Source: Marivirga sericea (lineage in GTDB: Bacteria; Bacteroidota; Bacteroidia; Cytophagales; Cyclobacteriaceae). Taken from it: a DNA stretch of 64,000 nucleotides. The notes beneath the pieces are model-generated. The model worked only from the letters and a program-made list of their open reading frames with translations. It was not told where the DNA came from and made no database searches. Below, piece after piece: positions 26,562 to 38,213 of the stretch. The stretch covers positions 1 through 64,000 of the forward strand of contig NZ_FXAW01000005.1 of the NCBI RefSeq assembly GCF_900177665.1, given 5' to 3'. The translations under genes and the position numbers were made by a program. Position 1 is the stretch's first letter, and each line of letters begins with the position of its first letter.

Positions 26562-27533
26562 ATGAAGAAAGTAGCAATAATGACCTCGGGCGGTGATGCA
26601 CCTGGTATGAATGCATGCTTGAGAGCAGCTGTCAGAGGTGCAGTATATCACGGAGTAGAAATATATGGTATATACAGAGGCTATGATGGAATGATTGAAG
26701 GAGATATTGTGAAAATGGATTCTCATTCAGTTAGTAATATAATTCAAAAAGGCGGTACAATTTTGAAATCGGCAAGAAGTGAGGAATTCAAGACAAAAGA
26801 AGGAAGAAAGAAGGCATATGAGCAACTTAAAATATTAGGTATCGAAGGCTTAATCACAATAGGCGGAGATGGTACTTTTACGGGTGCTAAAATTTTCTTC
26901 GATGAATTTGGAATCCCTACAGTTGGTGCACCAGGCACTATTGATAATGATTTATATGGAACGGATTACACCATCGGTTTTGATACAGCTGTCAATACAG
27001 CTCTAGGTGCCATCGACAAGATTCGCGATACTGCAGATTCTCATAATCGCTTATTTTTCATTGAAGTAATGGGAAGAGATTCGGGTTATATTGCCATACG
27101 TTCCGGGATTGGTGGTGGAGCTGAACTAGTGATGGTTCCAGAAACCTCTACTAGCATTAAAGAAGTGATCAGTACTTTGCAAGAAGGTTGGGCTAGGCAT
27201 AAGACTTCGTCTATAGTCGTAGTGGCTGAGGGAGACGAAGAAGGTAATGCCATGGAGATCGCAGAAAAAGTAAAAAAGGAAATCAGTCAGAAAGACGTTA
27301 AGGTATCTATTTTAGGACATATACAACGTGGCGGATCACCTAGTGCTCAAGACCGAATCCTTGCTAGTCGTCTGGGATTGGGAGCAATTGAAGGTTTAAT
27401 CAAAGGCGAAAAGAATGTGATGGCGGGAATTATCAATGATAAATTGGTCTATACTTCCTTTGAAGATAGTATCACGAAAAATAAGCCTTTAAATCAGGAA
27501 TTAATACACATGGTTAAAGTGTTGAGCGTCTAA
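26562..27533 (+). CDS. pfkA: ATP-dependent 6-phosphofructokinase
   Basis: Phosphorylates fructose 6-phosphate to fructose 1,6-bisphosphate, the committed step of glycolysis. A 323-residue group A enzyme. Visible are the ATP-binding MTSGGDAPGMNACLRAAVR, IYGIYRGYDGMIEGD, the GGDGTFTGA loop, the catalytic PGTIDNDLYGTD and the substrate loop VMGRDSGYIA. Gly in GGDGT indicates ATP rather than pyrophosphate use, and the overall length matches the tetrameric allosteric enzyme. It is preceded by a 177-base AT-rich intergenic region. Confidence 0.95.
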   Translation: MKKVAIMTSGGDAPGMNACLRAAVRGAVYHGVEIYGIYRGYDGMIEGDIVKMDSHSVSNIIQKGGTILKSARSEEFKTKEGRKKAYEQLKILGIEGLITIGGDGTFTGAKIFFDEFGIPTVGAPGTIDNDLYGTDYTIGFDTAVNTALGAIDKIRDTADSHNRLFFIEVMGRDSGYIAIRSGIGGGAELVMVPETSTSIKEVISTLQEGWARHKTSSIVVVAEGDEEGNAMEIAEKVKKEISQKDVKVSILGHIQRGGSPSAQDRILASRLGLGAIEGLIKGEKNVMAGIINDKLVYTSFEDSITKNKPLNQELIHMVKVLSV

Positions 27534-27634
27534 TTTAACTAAAAAAGCATTTAATATTAAGTGGAAAGGATTGCTCTCATATTCTCGATTTCACTTTACT
27601 AAATCCTATTTAAGAATCCATATAACTGGGGACA

Positions 27635-28624
27635 ATGGAATTAAAAACTACGATCGAAATTAAGCCAACTGAAGAAAAAATTCATCCGCATGATAGGATC
27701 ACTTCTATTGGTAGTTGCTTTGCAGATCATATTGGAAGCCGATTTGCAGAAATGAAAATGGATATTTTAAGTAATCCTTTCGGAATCATTTACAATCCAA
27801 TCTCTCAAATGCGATTGATTAAGGCTGCATTAAACAATGAAGATCTCAATGAAGATCATATTATTGAGAATAGGGATATCTACAATCATCTAGATGCGCA
27901 CTCAATCTTTGGTAAGAAAAATCTAATTGAACTTAAAGATGGAATTAGGGAGGCTACTTTCAAATTCAAAGAATATCTGGAAAGCTCTAAAGTACTTATT
28001 CTAACATTTGGTACAGCATGGGTCTATCGATATGAAAAAACCCAACAGATTATAGCTAATTGTCACAAACTACCCTCCCAAAATTTCCAAAAGGAATTAT
28101 TGGAATTAGAGGATATAGTACAAGAAGTGACTGACACTTTGAAATTTCTTCGAGAGCAAAACCCTGATCTCAGGATAATTCTCACAGTTAGTCCTGTTCG
28201 ACATATTAAAGATGGTATCCCTGAAAATATGCTGAGTAAATCAATATTGCGGCTAGCTACTAATAAAATTAAAACAGCAATAGACAAAACATACTATTTC
28301 CCAGCATTCGAATTAATGATGGATGATTTAAGGGACTACCGTTTCTATGCAGAAGACATGATTCATCCAAATAACATGGCAAGAAATTTTATTTGGCAGC
28401 GTTTTAGGGAAACCTTCTTCTCCGAACCATTATTTGCCTACTGCGACAAATGGCAGTCCATTAAGAACGATTTAAACCATAGGGTCATGAATCCGGGTTC
28501 AGAAGAACATGTCCAATTCTTGGAAGCTCTGCAGAAAAAGTTAAACCGATTCTCAGTAATGGGAAATGTGGAAGAAGAAATAAAACATGTTGAAAAAGAA
28601 TTAGATGATGCCAAAAGCCAATAA
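27635..28624 (+). CDS. GSCFA-domain protein
   Basis: A 329-residue protein named for the motif [12 protein letters not shown] near residue 27. The family has an SGNH-hydrolase-like fold: the Ser of SIGSCFA would be the nucleophile, and DMIHPNNMA near residue 240 would supply the Asp-x-x-His dyad. It is common in Bacteroidota, and the substrate is unknown. There is no signal peptide, so it is probably cytosolic. Its 3' end overlaps the DUF255 gene by 20 bases, making it the first gene of a three-gene unit with priA. Confidence 0.88.
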   Translation: MELKTTIEIKPTEEKIHPHDRITSIGSCFADHIGSRFAEMKMDILSNPFGIIYNPISQMRLIKAALNNEDLNEDHIIENRDIYNHLDAHSIFGKKNLIELKDGIREATFKFKEYLESSKVLILTFGTAWVYRYEKTQQIIANCHKLPSQNFQKELLELEDIVQEVTDTLKFLREQNPDLRIILTVSPVRHIKDGIPENMLSKSILRLATNKIKTAIDKTYYFPAFELMMDDLRDYRFYAEDMIHPNNMARNFIWQRFRETFFSEPLFAYCDKWQSIKNDLNHRVMNPGSEEHVQFLEALQKKLNRFSVMGNVEEEIKHVEKELDDAKSQ

Positions 28625-30635
28625 ACTTATTCACGAGAGTAGTCCTTATCTATTACAACATGCTCATAATCCAGTTGAATGGCAAGCGTGGGGTAAAGAA
28701 GCTTTAAATCAAGCGGCAACCGAAGACAAACCTATTTTGTTGAGTATCGGTTATGCAGCTTGCCACTGGTGTCATGTAATGGAACATGAAAGCTTTGAAG
28801 ATGAAAACGTGGCAAAAGTGATGAACGAGAATTACGTGTGCATCAAATTGGATCGTGAGGAAAGGCCAGATATTGACCAAATCTACATGGATGCTATCCA
28901 AACAATGGGCCTGAACGGAGGGTGGCCACTGAACGTATTTTTGATGCCTAACCAAAAACCCTTTTATGGCGGCACCTATTTCCCTAAAACAAAATGGTTG
29001 GAAGTACTGGATAAAGTAGCTGTAGCATTTCAAAATAGCCGAACGCAATTAGATGAATCAGCAGATAAATTTGCATTAGCTCTGAACGCATCTGATAGCG
29101 AAAAATTAAATTTAGGATCACTCCAGGCAGATACTTTTGATGCAACAATACTATCAGAGGCCTATCAAAAACTAAGCAATTCCCTTGATTGGGACAATGG
29201 AGGCACTTTAGGAGCCCCAAAATTTCCAATGCCAGTTATTTGGAAGTTCCTTATGAATTATGCTTACCAAAGTCAAAATCCAGAAAGCAAAAAAGCTTTA
29301 GAATTCACATTGACCTCTATGGCTAATGGCGGCATTTATGATCAAGTTGGTGGCGGATTTGCACGCTACTCAGTAGATGCAGAATGGTTTGCTCCTCATT
29401 TTGAAAAAATGCTCTACGACAATGGTCAGCTTATTAGTCTTTTTGCAGATGCTTATCGATTTACAAAAAACTCCTATTTCAAAGAGATTTTTGAAGATAG
29501 CATTCGCTTTAGCGTGAGAGAACTCATGGACTCCTATTGTAGGTTTTACTCTGCTTTGGATGCTGATTCTGAAGGAGAAGAAGGAAAGTTCTATACCTGG
29601 ACCTATCAAGAATTAAAAAAAATCTTAGGGGAAGATGCAAATGCGGTTCTAAAATTTTACAACGTTACTGAAAATGGAAATTGGGAAAACAATAGAAACA
29701 TCCTATTTCGACATAGCACTATAGATGACTTTTGTAAAGTTGAAAAACTAGACCCCAAAGACTTTGAAGAAAAATTATCATCGACTAATGCTCAACTTCT
29801 GGAAGCCAGAGAAGCACGAATTAGACCTGCTCTGGATGATAAAATACTTACAGGATGGAATGCCTTACAAATGAAAGGGCTATGCGATGCTTATAAAGCA
29901 AATCAAGATGAAAAGTATAAAGCTATTGCGCAGGATAATTTTGTCTTCTTAAGTGAATTCGTATGGGATGGTAGTCAGTTATCTAGAAGCTTTAAAAATG
30001 GCCAGGCGAAATTAAATGGATATCTAGAAGATTACGCTCTCACTATTCAAGCGTCTTTAGCTCTTTTTGAAATCACTTCTGATGCTACAATTTTAGATTT
30101 TGCTGAAAAACTGGCTAACTACACCGTTAAAAATTTTTATGACGATAAGGAAAAGCTATTTTTCTATACCGATAAGTCAAGTGAAACACTGATTGCTAGA
30201 AAAAAAGAAATATTTGACAACGTAATTCCTTCTTCTAATTCAGTTATGATTGAAAATCTGCACTGGTTAGGAATTTTGAAAGGTAATTCAAGTTTCACTG
30301 ATATTTCAGAGCAAATGTTAAAACAAATGCAGCATTTACTTCCCAGAGAGCCAAAATTTTTAGCAAACTATGCCTCTGCCTTTGCTCTAAAGGCTTACCA
30401 AAGCTTTGATGTCGTAATTGTGGGAAAAGATGCTAAAAAGTTACAAAAGAAATTATGGACTCATTATCTCCCCCATACTTTCATTATGGCAATTGAGGAA
30501 GAAAGTGACCTACAAGTAGTTTGGAAGGGAAAGGAAATCATCAACACGAAAACTACAATATATGTTTGTGAAAATAATGCTTGCCAGCAACCCGTGTATT
30601 CCGTGGAAGAGGCCTTAGCTCAATTAAAAAAATGA
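28605..30635 (+). CDS. DUF255 thioredoxin-domain protein (YyaL/SPATA20 family)
   Basis: A 676-residue protein. The N-terminal 170 residues form a thioredoxin-like DUF255 domain with [19 protein letters not shown] (C-x-x-C active site), [15 protein letters not shown] and [23 protein letters not shown]. The remainder is an alpha/alpha six-barrel of the N-acylglucosamine 2-epimerase kind: [47 protein letters not shown], and [12 protein letters not shown]. This matches bacterial YyaL and human SPATA20 in order and length. The activity is not established. ATG 28605 and 28608 are both possible. The gene lies inside a tight operon, and its stop shares an ATGA with priA. Confidence 0.9.
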   Translation: MMPKANKLIHESSPYLLQHAHNPVEWQAWGKEALNQAATEDKPILLSIGYAACHWCHVMEHESFEDENVAKVMNENYVCIKLDREERPDIDQIYMDAIQTMGLNGGWPLNVFLMPNQKPFYGGTYFPKTKWLEVLDKVAVAFQNSRTQLDESADKFALALNASDSEKLNLGSLQADTFDATILSEAYQKLSNSLDWDNGGTLGAPKFPMPVIWKFLMNYAYQSQNPESKKALEFTLTSMANGGIYDQVGGGFARYSVDAEWFAPHFEKMLYDNGQLISLFADAYRFTKNSYFKEIFEDSIRFSVRELMDSYCRFYSALDADSEGEEGKFYTWTYQELKKILGEDANAVLKFYNVTENGNWENNRNILFRHSTIDDFCKVEKLDPKDFEEKLSSTNAQLLEAREARIRPALDDKILTGWNALQMKGLCDAYKANQDEKYKAIAQDNFVFLSEFVWDGSQLSRSFKNGQAKLNGYLEDYALTIQASLALFEITSDATILDFAEKLANYTVKNFYDDKEKLFFYTDKSSETLIARKKEIFDNVIPSSNSVMIENLHWLGILKGNSSFTDISEQMLKQMQHLLPREPKFLANYASAFALKAYQSFDVVIVGKDAKKLQKKLWTHYLPHTFIMAIEEESDLQVVWKGKEIINTKTTIYVCENNACQQPVYSVEEALAQLKK

Positions 30636-33154
30636 GTCAGCTGAGTTTGAATAGCATCGAAGAAGAAAGTTTACGAAAGACCTATTTCGTGCAGGTTTTG
30701 CTGCCCGTACCCATTCCAAAAACTTTCACTTATCGTGTGCCACAGAAATATGAAGAATTTATTCAGGTAGGAATTCGAGCTATTGTCCCATTTGGAAAGA
30801 AAAAAATTATCGCGGGAGTTATCAGTGCTATTCATGAAGAAGCACCTAAAGACTATGAAGCAAAGTATATATTAGAAATATTAGATGAATACCCAGTTGT
30901 TAGTAGGCAGCAATTCAAGCTATTTGAATGGATAGCCCAGTACTATATGGCGACAGAAGGAGAAGTGCTGAATGTTGGATTGCCATCCGGTTTAAAATTA
31001 AGTAGTGAATCTAAAATCCAATTGAACCCAGCTTTTCAATTGGATCAATCTCCTTACATTTTTAGTCAGATTGAAGAAGTGGTCATAAACCTCCTGAAAA
31101 AGGAAGGGCTTCTCTCCTACGAGCAATTTGCTGAAATCACCAATGCTAAACAAAGCAGTGTACTAATAAAAGAACTACTCAAAAAGCAGGTTATCATGTT
31201 AATTGAGCAAGTTCAGGAACGGTATAAACCTAAAACGGAAAAAAGATTGCGATTGCAAAAGGATTGGCTGGATGAAGCTCAGTTGCATGAGTTAATGCAA
31301 CAACTTGATAAAAAGCCAAAGCAATTGGATGTACTTTTAAAATATTTACAGGAAGTCCCCGTATTTAATGATTCCAGTAAAAATGAAATAGGCGTTGCCA
31401 AAAGTATTTTCAAAGAAGAGCAATTTTCTACCTCTTCTATCAATACTTTAATAAAACATAAGATTTTTGAGGAATATGAAGTCATTACCTCTCGTTTGGA
31501 CTATCTCAATAGACAGCAAAATCTAGATCATGAAATCACTTTAAGTACTGCGCAAGAAAACTGTAGAGATGAAATCAATTCAATTTTTGCCGAAAAAGAT
31601 GTAGCCCTTTTACATGGAGTAACCGGAAGTGGTAAAACAGAAATATACCTTTCTCTTATTCGAGAGGTAATTGATAGTGGCTCTCAAGCGCTATTTCTTT
31701 TACCTGAAATAGCCATAACGACTCAAATGATCCAGCGTGTCCGGAAAATATTTGGTGACCAAGTGGGAATATATCACTCTAAATTTTCTGATGCTGAACG
31801 GGTAGAGGTTTGGCAAGGAGTAGCGGAAGGTACTATTAATTTTGTAATTGGTGTTCGCTCTTCTGTTCTATTGCCTTTTAACAACTTATCTCTGATTGTA
31901 GTAGATGAAGAACATGAAAGCAGTTACAAGCAGTATGAGCCGGCACCTCGTTACAATGCTCGTGATACAGCTGTAGTCTTAGCCAATATTCACAACGCAA
32001 AATTGATTCTGGGATCCGCCACACCTTCCTATGAAAGCTATTATAATGCCAAAACAGATAAATATGGCTTATCCATATTAACTGAAAGATACGGGGAAGG
32101 CAGCATGCCGTCTATTGAAGTCATTGATATGCGTAGACAAAAAGCGAAAAAGCTCATTAAGGATGATTTTAGCCACAGCTTTTTAGCCGCATTAGAATCT
32201 GAAATGAACAAGGGTAATCAAGCCATCATCTTTCAAAACAGGAGAGGTTATGCTCCTTATCTGCAATGCGAAACCTGTGGCTGGATTTCTGAATGTGAGA
32301 ACTGCTCCGTGAGTCTTACTTATCATATGCACCAGCATGAGCTAAAATGTCACTACTGCGGTTATCGGCAAAAAAGTCCTAGTGCATGCTTAAGTTGCGA
32401 ATCAACCGCGCTAGTCATGAAGGGCTTTGGCACAGAAAAGATAGAAGACGATTTAAAGCTTCATTTCCCCGAGGTAAAAATTCAACGAATGGATCGAGAT
32501 ACCACAAGGAAAAAATATTCCTATCAGCAGATAATCGAATCTTTTGAAAGTGGTGAAACACAAATACTCATAGGAACGCAGATGGTTACCAAAGGCTTGG
32601 ATTTTGAAAATGTGAGCATAGTAGGAATAGTAGATGCTGACCGAATGATGTATTATCCTGATTTCAGAGCCCATGAACGTGCTTTTCAACTGATGCTGCA
32701 AGTAAGTGGAAGAGCAGGCAGAAGCCATAAAAAAGGGAAAGTTTGGATTCAGAGTTTTCAGGAGAATCATCCTTTATTTGATTATCTGTTAAAGTATGAT
32801 TATGAAGGTTTTTATGAACTTCAGCTTAAAGAAAGACATTCGTTTTTCTATCCGCCTTATTGTCGATTAATTAAAATCGTATTGAAAGGTGCGCAGGCTA
32901 ATGCAGTTAGAATTGGGGCAAAGCTATTGTACGAATCTTTAATTGGTCAGTTGGGTAATCAAAGAGTACTAGCTCCACATGAGCCCATGATTGCTAAAAT
33001 TCGTAATATCTACCATATGGAACTCTGGATAAAATTGGAAAAGGGTTATCCACTAGAAAAAACTAAGCATCAAATTAAAGCCTCCGTCAGTACACTACAG
33101 GAAAACAGTCAATTTAGGAAATTGAGGGTCAATTATGATGTAGATCCGCAGTAA
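30632..33154 (+). CDS. priA: Primosomal protein N', replication restart helicase
   Basis: An 840-residue superfamily 2 helicase that recognises stalled forks and loads the replication machinery. Features: N-terminal DNA-binding domain ([20 protein letters not shown], typical of PriA), Walker [10 protein letters not shown] near residue 330, Walker [13 protein letters not shown], the [13 protein letters not shown] segment, the paired zinc module with eight cysteines at about 546-590 (C-x2-C, C-x2-C, C-x2-C, C-x2-C), and ATP-binding motif [10 protein letters not shown]. The start is ATG 30632, which overlaps the DUF255 stop by four bases (ATGA); longer upstream readings lack PriA similarity. Confidence 0.96.
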   Translation: MSQLSLNSIEEESLRKTYFVQVLLPVPIPKTFTYRVPQKYEEFIQVGIRAIVPFGKKKIIAGVISAIHEEAPKDYEAKYILEILDEYPVVSRQQFKLFEWIAQYYMATEGEVLNVGLPSGLKLSSESKIQLNPAFQLDQSPYIFSQIEEVVINLLKKEGLLSYEQFAEITNAKQSSVLIKELLKKQVIMLIEQVQERYKPKTEKRLRLQKDWLDEAQLHELMQQLDKKPKQLDVLLKYLQEVPVFNDSSKNEIGVAKSIFKEEQFSTSSINTLIKHKIFEEYEVITSRLDYLNRQQNLDHEITLSTAQENCRDEINSIFAEKDVALLHGVTGSGKTEIYLSLIREVIDSGSQALFLLPEIAITTQMIQRVRKIFGDQVGIYHSKFSDAERVEVWQGVAEGTINFVIGVRSSVLLPFNNLSLIVVDEEHESSYKQYEPAPRYNARDTAVVLANIHNAKLILGSATPSYESYYNAKTDKYGLSILTERYGEGSMPSIEVIDMRRQKAKKLIKDDFSHSFLAALESEMNKGNQAIIFQNRRGYAPYLQCETCGWISECENCSVSLTYHMHQHELKCHYCGYRQKSPSACLSCESTALVMKGFGTEKIEDDLKLHFPEVKIQRMDRDTTRKKYSYQQIIESFESGETQILIGTQMVTKGLDFENVSIVGIVDADRMMYYPDFRAHERAFQLMLQVSGRAGRSHKKGKVWIQSFQENHPLFDYLLKYDYEGFYELQLKERHSFFYPPYCRLIKIVLKGAQANAVRIGAKLLYESLIGQLGNQRVLAPHEPMIAKIRNIYHMELWIKLEKGYPLEKTKHQIKASVSTLQENSQFRKLRVNYDVDPQ

Positions 33155-33227
33155 GAATCTAATTCAGGACTAACTATTTTCACTTTACTATCACAAATGC
33201 TTAACAGAGTAGAATTACTAAAAAAGA

Positions 33228-33264
33228 AAAAGCCACCCATAATTTGATTTATGAATGGCCTTCG
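33228..33264 (-). terminator. Likely terminator of the small sorting-tail protein gene
   Basis: An imperfect inverted repeat (about 33229-33242 with 33249-33262) is followed on the minus strand by T-rich sequence. It lies downstream of the minus-strand small gene ending at 33290, and it also separates that gene from convergent priA. Confidence 0.5.
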
Positions 33265-33289
33265 ATCGATGATTTAGATTGACTTAAAC

Positions 33290-33484
33290 CTATTTCTTCT
33301 TTTTATCATATATTTTTTTTGCGCCAAATGCAGCTCCAGCAGCAATCAAATACTCGATTCCAGTAATTGGTACAGGATTATCTTCAGGCGGTCCGGGAGG
33401 TCCCGGTTGAGCGTTTAAGCTAAATCCACCAATGATAAGAAATACGGTTAAGGTCAATAGTTTTAATATATTATTCATTTTCAC
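33290..33484 (-). CDS. Small exported protein with PID-CTERM-like sorting tail
   Basis: A 64-residue protein with a signal peptide (residues 3-25, ending FSLNAQ) and a very short mature part. After a Pro/Gly-rich spacer (PGPPGPPED) it has VPITGIEYLIAAGAAFGAKKIYDKKKK: a Pro-Ile motif, a hydrophobic helix and a basic tail. This arrangement matches, as I recall it, the PID-CTERM class of predicted Bacteroidota sorting signals, with Thr in place of Asp at the third position. Virtually the whole mature chain is the tail, so the protein may be a surface peptide or a relic. It lies 28 bases downstream of the giant T9SS gene, on the same strand. Confidence 0.7.
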   Translation of the reverse strand: MKMNNILKLLTLTVFLIIGGFSLNAQPGPPGPPEDNPVPITGIEYLIAAGAAFGAKKIYDKKKK

Positions 33485-33512
33485 TCCCTATTGTTTTAAA
33501 GGCAATAATCAA

Positions 33513-36500
33513 TTATTGCTTAATGACTCTTTTGGTAACACTCCCTTTCTCAGATTCAAATTGTATTAAATATGTACCCTTAGAAAATTTCGACATATCT
33601 ATTTCCGATTGACTTGAATCTAATCTAAATCCATCAATAAATTTACCTGAAAGTGTAAAAATAGTAACTTCTACAGCACTAAAGTTATCAAACTCGACAA
33701 ACATTTTTTCAATAACAGGATTTGGATAGAGTTTCAAAGCAGTTTCCAGTTCCTTATTAGCACTCAAAACCTCATCATTAAAAGTGAAAGTATCACTTAA
33801 AATACTACAATTTGATTTAGAAACTTCAACTGCATAGTTCCCTGTCTTCTCTGCAACAATAACTTTTCCGGTCTCATCAGCAACTAGGTCCCCATCCAAG
33901 TACCACTGATACGTTTCTCCCTCAATTGAACTTTCCAGAACTTTGCCAGACACTAATATCCCTGGCTTAGCTAAATCTGTAACTTCAACTGTAAAGTTGA
34001 TTGAATTTGACTCACAACCGCTTTCAGGTTCACCTGTAATTGTGTAGGTAGTAGTTTCCGTAGGAGACAAGACAATGGATGAGCCCGTTTCATCCATAAT
34101 TAACTCATCGCCTATAAACACTTGGTAAACACTCATTGGTAAATTTGCTGCTAAATCAATTGTAACACTTTCATTTAAACAAACACTTTGCGTTTCTATT
34201 TCCTCAATCACTGCAGAATTATAATTACCAAATTCAACTCGCTGAAAAGCCTTCACAGACTCACAATTTTGACCTTCGATTAATATGTCAAACTGATTTA
34301 CCCCTAACTCAAAGTTAGATGAGTCTAATGTAAATGTAAGTGCACCATCTTTAGAAGCAGTATTACTCATAATGCTTTGATCAGCTTTCAACAGACTATA
34401 AGTCTTCTCTTCTTGCGCATTTTCTATTATTACAGTTACTTCCTGTACACCACAAATATTATTGGTAACTATATTTAAGTCGGCATTAATACTATCTTCT
34501 ACATTTATTTCAATCTTGTTTTCAAAGGCATATTCTCCACATTCTCCATGCTTGGCTACGACATTAAATTCATTTAGCCCTACTGAAAGGAACTCTGTTG
34601 GGATTTCAATCGACTCATCCGTGCCTTCTCCTAATCCTGTAGCTACTAGTTCTTCCTTTTTATAAAATTGATATTCAACCTTATCTTGACTTAAAAAATT
34701 AATAGTAGTAGGATTTTCAATACATACATTAGATGCAGTAAATTCAATATCCTGATCGATGGTTAGGTTTTCTACAATGATTTTTAATTTATCTTTTAAA
34801 GTTCCTGACTGACAAGCATCTTTTTCTACTGCTACCACAAATTCATTCGTGCCATTCTTGAGGTTATTTGCAGAAATAAATCCATCAAATTGATTTCCTG
34901 TTCCTGTAAAAGACTCCAGAGTATCTTGGTTTTGCAAAATATAGTAATTTGCATTTATTTGTGTGGCAATACTAAATGATGCACGTGACTCAACTTTACA
35001 AATTGTGGACCCCAAAACTTCATTATTCAATCTCAGAGCTTCATTAACTTTGATTTGTGCGCTACCTACACTGACAGTATCACAACCACCAATAAATGAT
35101 TTAAGAGTAAACTCATTTAAATTATCTGACAAATGCTCCTTGTCTATCTCTATTTCTAAATTACCTCCATTACCATCTGCAATGCTAACGATACCGTCAT
35201 TTTTGTAGATCAAATAGGTGGCAAAAGCCTCTGTTGATTTTAACAGTACCGTACCGTTATCGTTTGGACAAACATCCATTGCAATAGATTCAACATTTAC
35301 TGGAACTTTGGTTTCAAAACTTAATTCAAAGCGATTGGCTCCTTTTGAAGCTGCATCATCAGTAATATCAAATTCATAAATACTTCCTTCGCTTATGTTA
35401 ATTACATCGTCTGTAAAATGATCTATCAATGAAATCGATTCACTCATTTGAATGCTGCTTAGTTCTTCAAATTTTAAGCTAAAATGACCTGTCGAACTTG
35501 CCCTAACAAATAAAGGAATAGATTTACCGCAATCACTTTCCGCATTCAGAGAAGCCATATGATTTACTTTTAAATCCTTGGAATCGGTTGATAATGTAGA
35601 AATGTTATGATCGTCATTTCTTAAGTTTGAGAAATCATGTCTCGGATCATATGCGTCAGTTGCTTCTGGATTAAACATGACATAGCTGTCATCTCTATGT
35701 TCATCGCCTTCGAAAATAATTTTAATTTTTTCTAGTGATTTTTCTCGGTAAAAAGCTGGAGTGCCTCCAGTGTATTTAACTGTTTCCTGGGCTGTCACTG
35801 TTCCGTTAGAAGTGGCTCTAACCCAAAATGCTTGACCTAGGGCAATATATTGATCAGTCGCTGCACTAACACCATCACTATAATATAAATTATCTCCTGA
35901 AGCAGGATCATAAACATAAAATCCATTTTCTATATTAGCTTTATTCCAGCCCACTGCATCAAAATCGATAGCAGATGGGAATTGGTTTGCTATTAAATTC
36001 CATCCATCATCTGGACCTCCTTGATCTGTAACATTCCAAGTCGCTTGACCAGTGTGAAATTCGCCAATAGTATTTGCAGTTATGGTCCCTTGTTCATCTC
36101 GAAGAGACACTGCATACCCTCTACCAACTTCAATTGGGGCAGCGCTAGAGGTAGTTGGATAAGATACCCATTTATCGTTAAGCCCCCCTGCCGATAGTTC
36201 ATCATACACATAGATAGATGGAGTATTCGAATTTATACCTGGTCCTGAACTGGGATCTGAAAAGCCACCAGTAACATAAAACTCTTGCTGCCAATCAGCT
36301 ATATCCGTGGCAATAGGTGATCCCATATAATGATAACTAGACTCACCCGTACCGCCGGTGATATATCGTTCAACTACTGCATTACCTTGAATGGTCGCTG
36401 ATCCTATATTAGCTATAGCCGCATCTCTTGCAGCTGTTGATTTTACGGTGAAAGTGCCATTATCCGCAGAACCGTCAAAATCAATGGTTGGATTACCGGC

Positions 36501-38153
36501 AAATGTCATTACATTTTCTAAATCTACGGTACCGTTAACATTTATAGTACCTCCCTCTGCTGCTAAATTCCAAAATGAGGTAGTAGAAGTACCCGAAATT
36601 AATTTTGTTGGGGTATCAGTAAATCGTACTGTTCCTTGATTATTATTGAACGTACCATTATTAGCCCAGTTTCGGTGAACAGTCAGCGTTCCGTTTGGAG
36701 CGATTACACTTGCTACTGCATCAATGGTCACATCGAAAAATCCTCTGGTTCCTGATCCTAAAAATTCGGTCGTTCCATCAAATACAAATCCTCCTGGATT
36801 AGTCCCTGCCATTAAGGTTCCGTCAATCCGCATATCCCCTAAGACTGTCACTACTTGATCTGAAGGGTTGAATGAACAGGAAGGATCTACATCTAATTCT
36901 CCATTTATATCGATTCCAATATTATTTAGTGTTAATCCAGCAGTGTTACTAACCCTTAGACCACCTGCGAAAGTAATTTGATTAGCACCATTAATGGATT
37001 GAGGTGTAGAACCTGAAAAGATAACCCTTTGGGTAGGCGAAAAATTACCTAAGTTTTCAACATTACCCTCAATTTCGATTGGATTAGAATTAGGGGAAGT
37101 GTCAAAGGTGACATTTCCAGAATTCAATCTCAACAAACCTTGTACCAATAAATTACCACTTGATTGTAAAGATTTTACGGATGCTCCAGACTGAGATCGT
37201 AACCTTAAATTACCATATTCTTGGGCACCAACTACCTGATTAGCTGATGCATTATAAATGACTGTTGATGAAGGGTCTAAGGAAAATGTACCGGTGGGGC
37301 CAGCATTTTGATACCACCAGCCCTGCGTTTGATTGAGGATATCATTAAAATTGATGGTGAAGGTGCTTGTTGCTCCCAAAGTGAAATTTTCGGCATTTAC
37401 ATAGCCCGCAGTCCCTGTGGTTACATTGCCTTGAATATTAATATTATTTATTCTACTTGATGGTGAACCATCGCCAGTAATAGATCCATTAACAATTAAA
37501 TTCGTTCCAGAACTTGTACTAATTGATGCATTAGATGCTTGAGAAATAGAATTTCCTGCCAATACCGTTAAAATACCATTTGTTAAATTTAAGGTGGAAC
37601 CACCAAATAAATTAAAATTTTCTACCTCCATGTTTGTTCCTCCTGTTGCTCCATTGAAGGTCACGTTTCTAAGTGGAGAACCATTGCCCCACGAAGTAAT
37701 TACGGGGTTAAAGGAAGTACTACCAAGATTAGCTCCTGTAAACACTAAATTTAGTCTTTGGTTCGTTTGAATCACACTAGTAGTTGGTTCTACAAAAGCT
37801 CCTGCTCCTAAAAAATCAACACCTGCCAATTGACCATTTATCGTTAATGTGAAAGTGGATAAGAAAAAACCTCCTTTCGACAATACATTAGGATTATCGT
37901 ATTGAACATACACATCACCAACTGTTTGATTAGCTGTCAATAACACATTCCCACCTCCAGCACCATCTCCTAATATTACCGCGACATCATTTGGCCCAGG
38001 AATACCATCTCCACCTGTAAAATCATCACCTATATCCCAAGTTGCTGCGCTATTCCAATTACCTCCAGCAGGAATTGAAAAATAGGTAGTCTGCCCAAAC
38101 CCAAAACTCACAACCCCAACAAATAAAAATATAGAAAGTAAAAATCTTTTCAT
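33513..38153 (-). CDS. Giant T9SS-secreted surface protein with beta-solenoid N-terminus
   Basis: A complete 1546-residue secreted protein. The signal peptide ends in FGFGQ (cleaved near residue 20). Residues 20-600 are Gly/Asn/Thr-rich short strands (GGNWNSAATWDIGDDFTGG, and repeated FNGATGGTNM- and NINGQL-type units) as in beta-helical adhesins. A conserved YHYMGSPI element common to T9SS proteins follows near residue 610. Residues 820-950 form a beta-rich domain. Residues 960-1465 hold several Ig-like units with Cys pairs and the motif C-G repeated at domain ends. The last 75 residues (LYPNPVIEKMFVEF through KRVIKQ) form the T9SS type A sorting domain. The ligand and cleavage products are unknown. 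It is probably co-transcribed with the small sorting-tail gene. Confidence 0.92.
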   Translation of the reverse strand: MKRFLLSIFLFVGVVSFGFGQTTYFSIPAGGNWNSAATWDIGDDFTGGDGIPGPNDVAVILGDGAGGGNVLLTANQTVGDVYVQYDNPNVLSKGGFFLSTFTLTINGQLAGVDFLGAGAFVEPTTSVIQTNQRLNLVFTGANLGSTSFNPVITSWGNGSPLRNVTFNGATGGTNMEVENFNLFGGSTLNLTNGILTVLAGNSISQASNASISTSSGTNLIVNGSITGDGSPSSRINNINIQGNVTTGTAGYVNAENFTLGATSTFTINFNDILNQTQGWWYQNAGPTGTFSLDPSSTVIYNASANQVVGAQEYGNLRLRSQSGASVKSLQSSGNLLVQGLLRLNSGNVTFDTSPNSNPIEIEGNVENLGNFSPTQRVIFSGSTPQSINGANQITFAGGLRVSNTAGLTLNNIGIDINGELDVDPSCSFNPSDQVVTVLGDMRIDGTLMAGTNPGGFVFDGTTEFLGSGTRGFFDVTIDAVASVIAPNGTLTVHRNWANNGTFNNNQGTVRFTDTPTKLISGTSTTSFWNLAAEGGTINVNGTVDLENVMTFAGNPTIDFDGSADNGTFTVKSTAARDAAIANIGSATIQGNAVVERYITGGTGESSYHYMGSPIATDIADWQQEFYVTGGFSDPSSGPGINSNTPSIYVYDELSAGGLNDKWVSYPTTSSAAPIEVGRGYAVSLRDEQGTITANTIGEFHTGQATWNVTDQGGPDDGWNLIANQFPSAIDFDAVGWNKANIENGFYVYDPASGDNLYYSDGVSAATDQYIALGQAFWVRATSNGTVTAQETVKYTGGTPAFYREKSLEKIKIIFEGDEHRDDSYVMFNPEATDAYDPRHDFSNLRNDDHNISTLSTDSKDLKVNHMASLNAESDCGKSIPLFVRASSTGHFSLKFEELSSIQMSESISLIDHFTDDVINISEGSIYEFDITDDAASKGANRFELSFETKVPVNVESIAMDVCPNDNGTVLLKSTEAFATYLIYKNDGIVSIADGNGGNLEIEIDKEHLSDNLNEFTLKSFIGGCDTVSVGSAQIKVNEALRLNNEVLGSTICKVESRASFSIATQINANYYILQNQDTLESFTGTGNQFDGFISANNLKNGTNEFVVAVEKDACQSGTLKDKLKIIVENLTIDQDIEFTASNVCIENPTTINFLSQDKVEYQFYKKEELVATGLGEGTDESIEIPTEFLSVGLNEFNVVAKHGECGEYAFENKIEINVEDSINADLNIVTNNICGVQEVTVIIENAQEEKTYSLLKADQSIMSNTASKDGALTFTLDSSNFELGVNQFDILIEGQNCESVKAFQRVEFGNYNSAVIEEIETQSVCLNESVTIDLAANLPMSVYQVFIGDELIMDETGSSIVLSPTETTTYTITGEPESGCESNSINFTVEVTDLAKPGILVSGKVLESSIEGETYQWYLDGDLVADETGKVIVAEKTGNYAVEVSKSNCSILSDTFTFNDEVLSANKELETALKLYPNPVIEKMFVEFDNFSAVEVTIFTLSGKFIDGFRLDSSQSEIDMSKFSKGTYLIQFESEKGSVTKRVIKQ

Positions 38154-38213
38154 ATTGAATTTTAATTAAAATCTGTTGGACTATACCTTAATCAACAGCA
38201 TTAATATAAGTTA

